Source: Alkalibacterium pelagium
GTDB taxonomy: Bacteria; Bacillota; Bacilli; Lactobacillales; Carnobacteriaceae_A
Direction of reading: 5' to 3'
Length of the DNA: 64,000 nucleotides
NCBI RefSeq assembly: GCF_900109325.1
Contig: NZ_FNZU01000001.1
Coordinates: 281,668 to 345,667 of the forward strand
Shown here: positions 17,421-25,430 of the stretch, in pieces
Position numbering within the stretch: position 1 is the stretch's first letter
How the letters are laid out: the number at the start of each line of letters is the position of its first letter
Position numbers and translations under genes: made by a program
Notes under the pieces: model-generated
What the model saw: the letters and a program-made list of their open reading frames with translations, nothing else
The model's database searches: none
What the model was told of the DNA's origin: nothing

Positions 17421-18272
17421 ATGACAAGTTTAAGCGATACATACACCTTATCAAATGGTGTGAAGATCCCCATTCTAGGATACGGGACATGGCAAGTGAC
17501 TGATCCTCAGGAGGCTGTTGATGGAGTAAAGAACGCAGTTAAAGTAGGCTATCGTCATATCGATACAGCTCAGATGTACCAGAATGAGGAATTTGTCGGC
17601 AAAGGAATCAAGGAATGTGGTATTCCGCGTGAGGAGCTGTTTGTTACCAGCAAACTCAACAATATGAATCACGGCTACGACAGTGCCCGTAAGACAATAG
17701 AAGAATCACTTGAAAAACTTGATCTGGACTACCTGGACCTCTTTCTTATTCACTGGCCGGTTGTAAAAAATAACGGTGGAGACTGGAAACAGGATAATAT
17801 TGACACATGGCGTGCGCTGGAAGACTTGTATGATGAAGGGAAACTTAAAGCGATCGGTGTCAGTAATTTTGCTGTCCCTCATTTAAACAATATTCTGGAA
17901 AATTCCCGAATCAAGCCGATGGTCAATCAGATTCGTCTGCACCCAGGCGTTCTTCAGAAAGAAACCGTTGAGTTGAACCGTGAAAACGACATTGTCATCG
18001 AAGGATGGTCACCTCTTTCTCCTATGAAATATTTAGGCGAAGATACTACTGTTCAAGAAATGGCTGACAAGTACGGCAAATCCATTGCTCAGCTTTTATT
18101 GAGATGGAGTGTCCAGCATGGCTTTGTTACCTTGACTAAATCTGTACATGCAGAACGGATTAAATCTAATGCTGATATCTTTGATTTTGAACTGACTGAC
18201 GAAGAAATGACTTATTTTGATGGATTGACTTTCGATGAATTAAGCACACCAGAAGATTTTCAGGAAAGATAA
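17421..18272 (+). CDS. Aldo/keto reductase
   Basis: A 283-residue NADPH-dependent oxidoreductase with a TIM-barrel fold. The catalytic tetrad is visible: Asp and Tyr in DTAQMYQNE, Lys in TSKLN, His in LIHWP. Other family signatures are IGVSNFAVPHLNN and the C-terminal TLTKSVHAERIKSNADIFDF (cofactor-binding loop with K-S and R). It resembles the AKR5-type 2,5-diketo-gluconate reductase/glyoxal reductase group (YvgN-like). SD CAGGAGG. A hairpin ACAGGG/CCCTGT lies in the leader at about 17379-17397 without a T tract. A paralogue lies at 46926-47732. Confidence 0.9.
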   Translation: MTSLSDTYTLSNGVKIPILGYGTWQVTDPQEAVDGVKNAVKVGYRHIDTAQMYQNEEFVGKGIKECGIPREELFVTSKLNNMNHGYDSARKTIEESLEKLDLDYLDLFLIHWPVVKNNGGDWKQDNIDTWRALEDLYDEGKLKAIGVSNFAVPHLNNILENSRIKPMVNQIRLHPGVLQKETVELNRENDIVIEGWSPLSPMKYLGEDTTVQEMADKYGKSIAQLLLRWSVQHGFVTLTKSVHAERIKSNADIFDFELTDEEMTYFDGLTFDELSTPEDFQER

Positions 18273-18333
18273 TAGTTTTTATTTTGCGTAATATTTTTTA
18301 ATTAAGTCTAAAATAAGTCTTTATAAAAAAGAT

Positions 18334-18362
18334 TTGGTTTTATTTCATTCATGTGCTATACT
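18334..18362 (+). promoter_or_regulatory. Promoter of cspA with a long leader
   Basis: TTGGTT and TATACT are spaced 17 bp apart, giving a 5' untranslated leader of about 105 nt. Long leaders are typical of cold-shock genes, where they control mRNA stability and translation at low temperature. Confidence 0.6.
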
Positions 18363-18473
18363 ATGTATAACATATTGTAAGAGACATTTTACGAACTGTG
18401 TAATGCATTCCGAATTGGTCCTTAAGCAATCATGTAAATATAAAGTGCTAAAGGCACGAGGAGGAATTTTATT

Positions 18474-18674
18474 ATGGAAACAGGTACAGTAAAATGGTTT
18501 AACGCAGAAAAAGGTTTTGGATTTATCGAACGTGACGGAGCAGACGATGTATTCGTACACTTCTCAGCTATCCAAGAAGAAGGATTCAAATCTTTAGATG
18601 AAGGCCAAGCAGTAAACTTTGACATTGAAGAAGGCAACCGCGGACTTCAAGCAGCAAACGTTACTAAGGCTTAA
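18474..18674 (+). CDS. Cold shock protein, CspA family
   Basis: A 66-residue single-stranded nucleic-acid-binding protein of the OB fold. RNP1 (KGFGFIE) and RNP2 (VFVHFSAI) motifs are intact, and length matches CspA/CspB. It acts as an RNA chaperone or transcription antiterminator. The gene has a strong SD (GAGGAGG), its own promoter and a strong terminator. Confidence 0.96.
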   Translation: METGTVKWFNAEKGFGFIERDGADDVFVHFSAIQEEGFKSLDEGQAVNFDIEEGNRGLQAANVTKA

Positions 18675-18695
18675 TAACCTAAACCAATAGATGAA

Positions 18696-18734
18696 GGCAA
18701 GGCAGGACGATGAGTCCTGACCTTGTCTTTTTTT
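18696..18734 (+). terminator. Rho-independent terminator of the cold shock gene
   Basis: A stem of about 13 bp (GGCAAGGCAGGAC pairing with GTCCTGACCTTGTC, with wobble) around a 5-nt loop, followed by a T-rich run. Confidence 0.85.
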
Positions 18735-18922
18735 GCTTTTTTTTAAAACCATATATGAAATTGAATGGCAGGGGATATACTTCTCAACTCAAGCCAGGTC
18801 TATCAATGGTCAGAGAGCGTTCAGAGCAAGGATTAAGACTGTATATGGTATACTGGTATACGAAAAATAGATATTTCATGGTGTTAAATGGCTGATTTCT
18901 TTAAGGAAAAGGAGTGGTTCGA

Positions 18923-19810
18923 GTGGTAACGATTGTTCCACATCTCTGGTTTGATGACAATGCCGGAGAAGCTGTCGATTTCTATACAAGTCTGATCAGT
19001 AACTCGAAAGTAGTCAACAGGTATGTACTGGAAGGAACTCCCTCTGGAAGCGTAGAGTCATTTACTTTTGATCTTGCCGGGCAGACTTTTGCAGCGATTA
19101 GTGGTGGACCGTTATTCACCTTTACTCCTGCAGTGTCCCTTATGATTCTTTGCCGGGATGAGGAAGAAGTTAATTTTCTCTGGAACGCACTGATATCTGA
19201 AGGGGAGGTATTGATGCCTCTTGATACGTATCCATTCAATAAATATTATGGGTGGCTTAAGGATCGTTTTGGTCTGACGTGGCAGATTGCATTTGCAGAA
19301 GAACCGTTTAAGGAGAAAATCGTTCCTCACCTTCTCTTTGCTCATCGCCAGTCCGGAAAAGGTGAAGAGGCAGTGATGTATTATACGTCAATCTTTCCGG
19401 ATTCTGAAATAGAAAATATGCTCTACTATAAAGAAGGAGAAGCTGACAATAAGAAAGCGAAGCTGATGTTTTCTGGATTTCGCCTGAACAACCAGAGCTT
19501 CAATGCGATGGATGATCCAATGGAAGAAGAATTCACTTTCAATGAAGCCTTGTCGTTTATGATTTTATGTAAAGATCAGAAGGAGATTGATTACTACTGG
19601 AATAACTTATCGGCTGATCCTCAGGCGGAGGAATGTGGCTGGCTTAAGGACCGGTTCGGTGTCTCCTGGCAAGTCCTCCCCGACAATATGGATGATCTTT
19701 TATCGACTGGGACAAAAGAGCAGATCCAGCGTGTGACTGAAGCCTTTTTAAAGATGAAAAAAATCGACTGTTCTATATTGGAAAAAGTCTGGCATGAAGA
19801 GAACAGCTAA
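18923..19810 (+). CDS. Double-domain VOC / PhnB-like protein
   Basis: A 295-residue protein made of two tandem vicinal-oxygen-chelate domains of the PhnB/3-demethylubiquinone methyltransferase-like type. Each begins with PHLWF or PHLLF and a helix before FYTS or YYTSIFP, and ends with the GWLKDRFGxxWQ motif (residues about 112 and 240). The two halves are clear repeats. Function in this family is undefined; some VOC proteins confer antibiotic resistance or isomerise metabolites. I prefer GTG 18923 over 18914 because AAAAGGAG then has a spacing of 9 nt. The next gene is 87 bp downstream and may be cotranscribed. Confidence 0.85.
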   Translation: MVTIVPHLWFDDNAGEAVDFYTSLISNSKVVNRYVLEGTPSGSVESFTFDLAGQTFAAISGGPLFTFTPAVSLMILCRDEEEVNFLWNALISEGEVLMPLDTYPFNKYYGWLKDRFGLTWQIAFAEEPFKEKIVPHLLFAHRQSGKGEEAVMYYTSIFPDSEIENMLYYKEGEADNKKAKLMFSGFRLNNQSFNAMDDPMEEEFTFNEALSFMILCKDQKEIDYYWNNLSADPQAEECGWLKDRFGVSWQVLPDNMDDLLSTGTKEQIQRVTEAFLKMKKIDCSILEKVWHEENS

Positions 19811-19897
19811 GAGAATATGTAGAGTTAGCAGAAGCACTATTTTACTACTTGTGAGCTATATCTAGGATACTGATAGTTGAGTTGCAGGAGGGATAGC

Positions 19898-20281
19898 ATG
19901 CCTGATCAGGATATGGATTCAAATGTGAGAGAATATTTAGATAGTCAGCCGGAAGAAGTCAGGAAAAGACTGCTTAGAATACGGGACTTGGTGTACAAAG
20001 CTGTTCCAGAAGCTGTTGAAATGTGGAACTACAACCTTCCTTCATACTCCCTGGTTGAAGGAGGAAAAAGAGACAAACAGATAATGATGGCAGGCTACAG
20101 ATCCCACATCGGCTTCTATCCTCATCCTTCAGTGATCAGCCAGTTTAAAGCTGAACTGAAAGACATGAAAACAGGTAAAGGCTCTGTACAATTTCCATTG
20201 GATAAGCCTTTACCTGAACAACTCATTCTGGACATGATTACTTACAGGAAAAATTTAATTGATGATCAATTAGATAAATAA
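19898..20281 (+). CDS. DUF1801 / YdhG-like iron-chaperone-fold protein
   Basis: A 127-residue protein with the frataxin-like/YdhG fold pattern. It has REYLDSQPEEVRKRLLRIRDLVYKA at the N terminus, then PEAVEMWNYNLPSYSL and GYRSHIGFYPHP, and a C-terminal KGSVQFPLDKPLPEQLI. These are the core motifs of DUF1801. The iron-chaperone label comes from distant homology and is weak. ATG 19898 has GCAGGAGGG upstream; TTG 19877 does not. A bidirectional terminator follows. Confidence 0.85.
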   Translation: MPDQDMDSNVREYLDSQPEEVRKRLLRIRDLVYKAVPEAVEMWNYNLPSYSLVEGGKRDKQIMMAGYRSHIGFYPHPSVISQFKAELKDMKTGKGSVQFPLDKPLPEQLILDMITYRKNLIDDQLDK

Positions 20282-20339
20282 GGTCAGTTCAGCAACTATT
20301 TATTCATAAAATTTATACAGATACCTGAGAACTTAATCT

Positions 20340-20375
20340 AAAAAACTCCTCGTCAGACATGAGAGGAGTTTTTTA
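20340..20375. terminator. Terminator after the DUF1801 gene
   Basis: ACTCCTC (20345-20351) and GAGGAGT (20363-20369), flanked by A5 on the left and T6 on the right. Confidence 0.8.
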
Positions 20376-20477
20376 ACGGGGACTGCATATGCTTACCAGC
20401 AGCATATAAATGAAACATAAAAGTATTTTTATGCATAATGAGGTTTCGTAATGATTAGTGTGATTATAAAAATTTAA

Positions 20478-20506
20478 TTGTTTTACTGGCTTAAACATGC
20501 TATTCT
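20478..20506 (+). promoter_or_regulatory. Promoter of the yjiH-like gene
   Basis: TTGTTT and TATTCT are separated by 17 bp, 30 nt upstream of the start codon. Confidence 0.5.
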
Positions 20507-20535
20507 GATAAGCGACAATAATGGAGGGTTTATAC

Positions 20536-21891
20536 ATGATTAATAAATTTAAGTTTATATTTTTATCTTTATTGGGGTTTGTCTTTTTCCTGGTCCCATT
20601 TACTATCGGTGGAGAAAGCCGAATAATGATTTCTCATATTATTTACCTAGTGACCGACAATATACTGGATTTATTCATAACGTTCACAGCACTATCGGCA
20701 TGGATCGTTCTGATCGCTACAGTGGTCTTCATATTCTATACATCGGGGAGCCGCTTCCTGAATGACATTTTTAAAACTACACCTATTAACGTGGCATTAA
20801 GACTGATCGGATCATTTTTATACTTAATGGTTGTCTATAACTGGTTTGAAGGAAATGCACTTGCAGATATGATACTGGACCCAGATACTGGAGGACTGAT
20901 GGCAGGAGGAGATGGACTCCTGACGACTTTATATATTACATTTTTTGTTGGTATCCTTGCCCTGCCGCTGCTCACTCATTTCGGAATCGTTGAGTTTGTC
21001 GGCATACTGTTAGGCCCTGTCGTTGAAAAACTGTTCAGAGTGCCTGGATATTCACTGATCGATGCAATTGCTTCATTTGTGGGTGATGGAACGATAGGAA
21101 TTGTTGTAACAGATAAACAGTACCAGAGAGGATATTACAACAAAAGAGAGGCGTATATCATTGCGACAAGCTTTTCCATAGTTGGGATTGCTTTTGCCGC
21201 AGCTGTTGCTGATCTTCTTGGTTTTAGTGCGATTTTCCCAATTTTTTATGGATCAATTGTTGTTGTTACTCTAATACTAGCTTTTATTACTGCCCGACTG
21301 CCGCTTAAGAAATTTGAACCAGAGTACTACAAAGGAAAAGAACCTAAATCGGTTGAAGTTCCTGAAGACAAGACAATCATGGAGCATTCATATGAGGCAG
21401 CAATCGAACAGGCTGAACAGACATCCATTAAAGGAGCATTTTTAGAGGCTCTTAAAAATATTGTGGATATCTATGTGGGCTTCCTCCCAATCATCATGGC
21501 AGTAGGAACAATTTCGCTTGTCATTGCAGAATATACACCCTTCTTCGATTTCATCAGCGCACCACTTGTCCCTGTTTATGATCTCCTTGGGTACAGCAGA
21601 GAAGTAGCTGCTCAAATGGCACCCGCTTCACTGGCAGGTTTTGCAGATATGTATCTTCCAGCATTGTTCATCAGTGGAGCAGAATCTGAAGCCGCCCGCT
21701 TTTTCATCGGAGTGCTTGCCTTTACACAGCTCGTGTTCATGTCAGAAACGGGCATGATTCTAGTTAAAACTAAAATTGGCTTGAACTTCTGGGATGTAGT
21801 CAAAGTCTTCTTATTTAGAACAGTTCTGTCCATACCAGTCCTGCTTATTCTTACAAATATTCTTGGCTGGATGGGAGTCATCTCATTTTAA
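20536..21891 (+). CDS. YjiH family membrane protein (nucleoside-recognition 'gate' domains)
   Basis: A 451-residue polytopic membrane protein. Two 'Gate' nucleoside-recognition-like regions are recognisable: FVGDGTIGIVVTDKQYQRGYYNKREAYIIATSFSI (given as region near residues 190-225) and the later DMYLPALFISGAESEAARF. A hydrophilic loop (about 265-300) separates the halves. The YjiH family is widespread in Firmicutes and Enterobacteria; transport of a nucleoside-like or small organic substrate is presumed, not shown. ATG 20536 is selected because ATGGAGGG, at the first in-frame ATG (20521), is itself the Shine-Dalgarno. A terminator follows at 21910-21941. Confidence 0.85.
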   Translation: MINKFKFIFLSLLGFVFFLVPFTIGGESRIMISHIIYLVTDNILDLFITFTALSAWIVLIATVVFIFYTSGSRFLNDIFKTTPINVALRLIGSFLYLMVVYNWFEGNALADMILDPDTGGLMAGGDGLLTTLYITFFVGILALPLLTHFGIVEFVGILLGPVVEKLFRVPGYSLIDAIASFVGDGTIGIVVTDKQYQRGYYNKREAYIIATSFSIVGIAFAAAVADLLGFSAIFPIFYGSIVVVTLILAFITARLPLKKFEPEYYKGKEPKSVEVPEDKTIMEHSYEAAIEQAEQTSIKGAFLEALKNIVDIYVGFLPIIMAVGTISLVIAEYTPFFDFISAPLVPVYDLLGYSREVAAQMAPASLAGFADMYLPALFISGAESEAARFFIGVLAFTQLVFMSETGMILVKTKIGLNFWDVVKVFLFRTVLSIPVLLILTNILGWMGVISF

Positions 21892-21907
21892 AAACTTATC
21901 AGATGAA

Positions 21908-21941
21908 AAAGGGACACTTCTCGGTGAAGTGTCCTTTTTTA
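21908..21941 (+). terminator. Rho-independent terminator of the yjiH-like gene
   Basis: GGACACTTC and GAAGTGTCC around a short loop, then T6. Confidence 0.85.
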
Positions 21942-22044
21942 TTAGAGATAAAATAATATTTCAGTTAAGGTATAGGAAATGACAACCTGAATAAATTGAA
22001 GCATTGGTAATCAATAATGGAGCATACGAGAGGAGGAGCAGGAG

Positions 22045-22605
22045 ATGAGAGTATTCATTGCTATCGAGCTGGAAGAAGAGGTCAAAGAAAAGCTGACAGG
22101 GATTCAGTCAAAAGTTAAAGCGACGGCCGAAAAGGGGCGGTTCACTTCAGCATCCAATTTCCATCTGACTCTTTACTTTATTGGAGAAGCTGACAGCGAA
22201 AGAATCATAGAAATTAAGAAAGCGATCGATAAATGTGTCGAGTATAGCGTGCCTTTTAAGCTTAGACTTAGTAAACTGGGATCTTTTAATAAGCGCAACA
22301 AGCTTATCATATGGGCTGGGGTTGATGGTGACATAAATGAGCTGAAAGAGGTCAACAGACAGATCAGCGCTGAATTGAATGAAGAAGAGCATTCTGCTGA
22401 AAATGGAAAGTATACGCCGCATATTACTCTAGGGAGACAAATCGTTTTCAGTCAGGACTTTGAGGAATGGAGTCGAAGTCAGTCTGTCCCACCTGTAGAA
22501 ATTAAGGTCGAAAAAATTTCTTTAATGGAAAGCATTCGACTGAATGGCGAGCTTATATATAGACCTGTATACGTCAAACCTGTTCGTACAAATATAACAG
22601 ACTAA
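22045..22605 (+). CDS. thpR: RNA 2',3'-cyclic phosphodiesterase
   Basis: A 186-residue enzyme of the 2H phosphoesterase superfamily (formerly called 2'-5' RNA ligase). The two catalytic HxTx motifs are HLTLYFIG at about residue 40 and HITLGR at about 128, at the right spacing. N-terminal MRVFIAIEL is typical of ThpR. It opens 2',3'-cyclic phosphate ends of RNA. SD AGGAGGAGCAGGAG. It is convergent with the heliorhodopsin gene; a GC-rich imperfect hairpin at about 22605-22657 may end it. Confidence 0.9.
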   Translation: MRVFIAIELEEEVKEKLTGIQSKVKATAEKGRFTSASNFHLTLYFIGEADSERIIEIKKAIDKCVEYSVPFKLRLSKLGSFNKRNKLIIWAGVDGDINELKEVNRQISAELNEEEHSAENGKYTPHITLGRQIVFSQDFEEWSRSQSVPPVEIKVEKISLMESIRLNGELIYRPVYVKPVRTNITD

Positions 22606-22683
22606 AAAGCCCTCATTGAGATTGACAGCTGAAGTGGCTGCAAGTCTCACGGGGCTTTACAGGTGTAATAGGGGGAGTCGGAA

Positions 22684-23466
22684 TTATGGCTGCATGACTC
22701 CTGCAAAAGTAAGCCAGGCAAGGACCGACTTGGCGACAAGACTTAAGATGATATATCCTCTTTCGCCATATAGATAGTTTTCCCACGGTCCGATTTTCTT
22801 ATACTGCAGTATCATATTGATAGGGAACAGATTGAAAAATACAAAATAACTCCCCACAATTGCATAGGCAAACCACGGAACATCTGCTGGATTAGAATTA
22901 CCAAAAGCATATAGAAGAATGACTACCCACGGAGCCAGACCAGCTATGGTACCAAATACAAAAGGCTTCCAGTTCAGTTTTTTTGTGTAGTAGTTTATTT
23001 CTTCCATATCCAGTCCGAAAAAGTTCATTGATGCATTCACAACAGCAATAAGAATGATTGCACCTATATCATAAACGCCAAAGAGCATAGCAATCAGCAC
23101 AATCATTAGAGAAGAACTCAAGGCGTATTCATACCATCTAAAACGGTTCATCCCTTTTTCGAGGTCGCGATTATAGATTTTGTTACCCCAGGAACTGACA
23201 ATGATGAAATGTGCTAGAGCTGAAAGAAAGAGGAATAGTGAAACAGCTATACCAAATGGAAGTTCACCTAACTGAGATGGTTCTGTAACTAGTCGCATCT
23301 GAGTGGTATCGAATGAGAGAAAATAAGACATGACAGGGACTCTGAACTCTGCAATACGATCTATAAATATTGCAAATCCGAGCATGAGAAGGCCTTGAAT
23401 AAGGTGAAGAAAGCCCATGATCAAGTTGAACCGTCTCAAAGAGCTGAATGTAATTTGTTTTGACAT
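22684..23466 (-). CDS. Heliorhodopsin
   Basis: A 260-residue seven-helix retinal protein of the heliorhodopsin family, inverted in the membrane (N terminus inside) relative to type-1 rhodopsins. The retinal Schiff-base Lys lies in LSLVAKSVLAW in TM7. The counterion Glu lies in RWYEYALSSSLMIVLIA (TM3), and the conserved His residues appear in FLHLIQ (TM1) and LAHFII (TM2). NASMNFFGL and YLYGERGYIILSL also match the family reference 48C12 as I remember it. No proton-pump DTD/DTE motif exists, so it is a sensor or enzyme regulator rather than a pump. ATG 23466 gives the family length. ATG 23541 has a stronger SD (AAAGGAG) and would add 25 hydrophilic residues, so the start is uncertain. No retinal-forming gene is nearby. 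Confidence 0.93.
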   Translation of the reverse strand: MSKQITFSSLRRFNLIMGFLHLIQGLLMLGFAIFIDRIAEFRVPVMSYFLSFDTTQMRLVTEPSQLGELPFGIAVSLFLFLSALAHFIIVSSWGNKIYNRDLEKGMNRFRWYEYALSSSLMIVLIAMLFGVYDIGAIILIAVVNASMNFFGLDMEEINYYTKKLNWKPFVFGTIAGLAPWVVILLYAFGNSNPADVPWFAYAIVGSYFVFFNLFPINMILQYKKIGPWENYLYGERGYIILSLVAKSVLAWLTFAGVMQP

Positions 23467-23562
23467 AACAGATACCTGCCTTTCTACGGATTGTTGAAGC
23501 GGAATTGAGGGGTCACTCCTTCCTGAAAGGGTATAGGACATTGATCTCCTTTGGATTATTTT

Positions 23563-23579
23563 ATCATAACGCGTGTTAT
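23563..23579 (-). promoter_or_regulatory. Candidate -10 and palindrome upstream of heliorhodopsin
   Basis: On the minus strand TATGAT (23568-23563) overlaps a palindrome with arms ATAAC and GTTAT around GCGT (23566-23579). This could be an operator, but no -35 of good quality is visible. Confidence 0.35.
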
Positions 23580-23754
23580 TAATTTAAGGTTTACCCCTCT
23601 AATAATTTGATTTATTTGTGAAGATTCTATTTCAGAGCATGTCAATTGATGTCAAAAGTCTGTATACTTTAAGAGAGATGATAGTATTTGGTCGGATTTC
23701 GGATTAATGTGATCAGGTAATTCAGGAAAATAAAAGAAAGCGAGGAATTATAAT

Positions 23755-23949
23755 ATGGACGGTACAAAACGCAGCAATATAAAACCAGGAGATAGAGTCA
23801 AAGTCGTGCAGAAACAGGATCAGAAATCAGGAAAGTTAACAGAAGGAGTGGTCCTGAAATTACTGACCAAGTCGCCTACCCATCCCCACGGAATCAAAGT
23901 GATGCTGGAAGATAAAGTGGTTGGACGTGTGAAGGAAGTCGTAAAATAA
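23755..23949 (+). CDS. YwbE family protein
   Basis: A 64-residue conserved protein with the KOW-like core of YwbE: RSNIKPGDRVKVVQKQDQK, then TEGVVLKLLTKSPTHPHGIKV and VGRVKEVV. The family is found across Firmicutes and Proteobacteria with no assigned function; the KOW-like strand pattern hints at RNA or ribosome association, which is inference. It is divergent from heliorhodopsin across a 288-bp region and is followed by a terminator. Confidence 0.88.
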   Translation: MDGTKRSNIKPGDRVKVVQKQDQKSGKLTEGVVLKLLTKSPTHPHGIKVMLEDKVVGRVKEVVK

Positions 23950-23958
23950 ATAGATTGC

Positions 23959-23992
23959 TGAAAATCTGCCGATTCAGGGCAGATTTTTTTAG
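23959..23992 (+). terminator. Rho-independent terminator of ywbE
   Basis: AAAATCTGCC (23961-23970) and GGCAGATTTT (23978-23987) around a 7-nt loop, then T tract. Confidence 0.85.
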
Positions 23993-24291
23993 TCTAAGTT
24001 AACAAATTCAATTAAAGATAACAATAACAGGGGGGTGAGAATAGATCATACTGACGGTAAAATTATAACTCAAAAAATATGCATAATGATTACAGTTTTT
24101 ATTCTTCCAATGTATAATAGAAATAGGAATAAAAAAACAATTGTAATATATAGTAAGACAAGAGAATGACATACTTGCATGTGACTAAACTTTTTGACGG
24201 ATTGCCATCATTTACAGTCATCATCAAACAAATCTGATCGTTTACCCAATAACTCATCTGCAAGTACCGCTAAAACAAAGGATGTGAGAGT
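23993..24291. other. Long AT-rich leader before the hypothetical gene
   Basis: About 300 bp without a convincing coding frame. It contains an isolated inverted repeat, TACTTGCA (24172-24179) and TGCAAGTA (24259-24266), that would enclose an 79-nt region ending 25 nt before the next start codon. I do not recognise a riboswitch class, and the pairing could be chance. Confidence 0.3.
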
Positions 24292-25386
24292 ATGAAAGAG
24301 GAGTCAGTCAAACTCATCAATCCATTCAGGTTCAGTCTTGAGCCGATGGAAAGACTGCTTCAGATCAACTTTGAAAAAGATCCGGATGTTTTTTATATCG
24401 GGTTTGAACCTCAATACTATGATGATAGTACCTATGGCACCGGGCATGTTATATTGGGCTGGAGGACGGATGGGAAGATCGATGTCTACTATCAGCCTTC
24501 ACTGAAAATTCAGAATAAAACCTATGACACCTTCGGCAAAGGGCTCAATGAAAAAATAGAATGTGCTTTTGAAGTGGCTTCTTTTGATATCAGTCAGAAA
24601 GGAGTACAAGCTTTATACCGCTTTACCGATAAATATGGCAGGAAAATCAAACTAAAGATACACGAAAAAAACTTCAAAAAACGCTCGCCATTTAATCTGC
24701 TTGCACCAGTGGGAGCAGCCTCCCAGACCCCGTCCTATCTTCCACTTGTTTACCTGTTCGACTTTTATTTTGTTAGAAAAAATCATACAGTCGTTGACGT
24801 TCACATTGGAGACCAGTCTCATAAATTAGATAATTTACCGGTAACAATGGATGGGATGCGGATGTACTTCAGCCGTTACAGCACAAAACCACTGATAGTA
24901 AAATTCAATCCATCTTCAGATGATCATATGGCAGTTATGTCATTAACAGATGGACAGGAAACGGTAAGAACCAAAGACTGTACTCTGGATATAGACTGGC
25001 AGGGATCAAGTCCAGCTATTCGTACCCTTAGATTCTCAAATCATATTTATCCAATCGAACTGTCTTTTGTTCCTCCTTTTCCTGATATACTGACCATGGA
25101 GCACAATAAGGTGAGAGAGGGGATATTTCAGATCAGTTGTCATCCTTCACTGGGTCTGCTGATTGGAAGGTATCGGGTCATCAAGAGAGTAAACAGTACA
25201 AAAATCAAATGCTGCCCTACAGAAGGGTGGTCTCCCATACCTGAAAAATGGTCTTTACGTTTTTTATACAGGCGTGCACCTGTCTACCGGGAATGGCCGA
25301 TGTCATATGAGTGGAAAGCCTTCATAGATGAACGTTCGCCTATGAATTTTCATATACGTTCAAGTTGGAAAAGGCTGAAACACTGA
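24292..25386 (+). CDS. Hypothetical protein
   Basis: A 364-residue protein with no signal peptide or membrane segment and no family I recognise. It is rich in aromatic residues and predicted beta strands. Notable segments are FEKDPDVFYIGFEPQYYDDS near the N terminus, DGMRMYFSRYSTKPL in the middle, and a basic, aromatic C terminus (KWSLRFLYRRAPVYREWPM). ATG 24292 has GATGTGAGAG upstream. Its 3' end overlaps or abuts the start of the following flavin oxidoreductase gene, so the two are probably cotranscribed. Its function cannot be stated from sequence. Confidence 0.75.
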   Translation: MKEESVKLINPFRFSLEPMERLLQINFEKDPDVFYIGFEPQYYDDSTYGTGHVILGWRTDGKIDVYYQPSLKIQNKTYDTFGKGLNEKIECAFEVASFDISQKGVQALYRFTDKYGRKIKLKIHEKNFKKRSPFNLLAPVGAASQTPSYLPLVYLFDFYFVRKNHTVVDVHIGDQSHKLDNLPVTMDGMRMYFSRYSTKPLIVKFNPSSDDHMAVMSLTDGQETVRTKDCTLDIDWQGSSPAIRTLRFSNHIYPIELSFVPPFPDILTMEHNKVREGIFQISCHPSLGLLIGRYRVIKRVNSTKIKCCPTEGWSPIPEKWSLRFLYRRAPVYREWPMSYEWKAFIDERSPMNFHIRSSWKRLKH

Positions 25387-25430
25387 AACACAACTCACAG
25401 CTCCAAAAAAATATGAGAACTGGAATGAAG

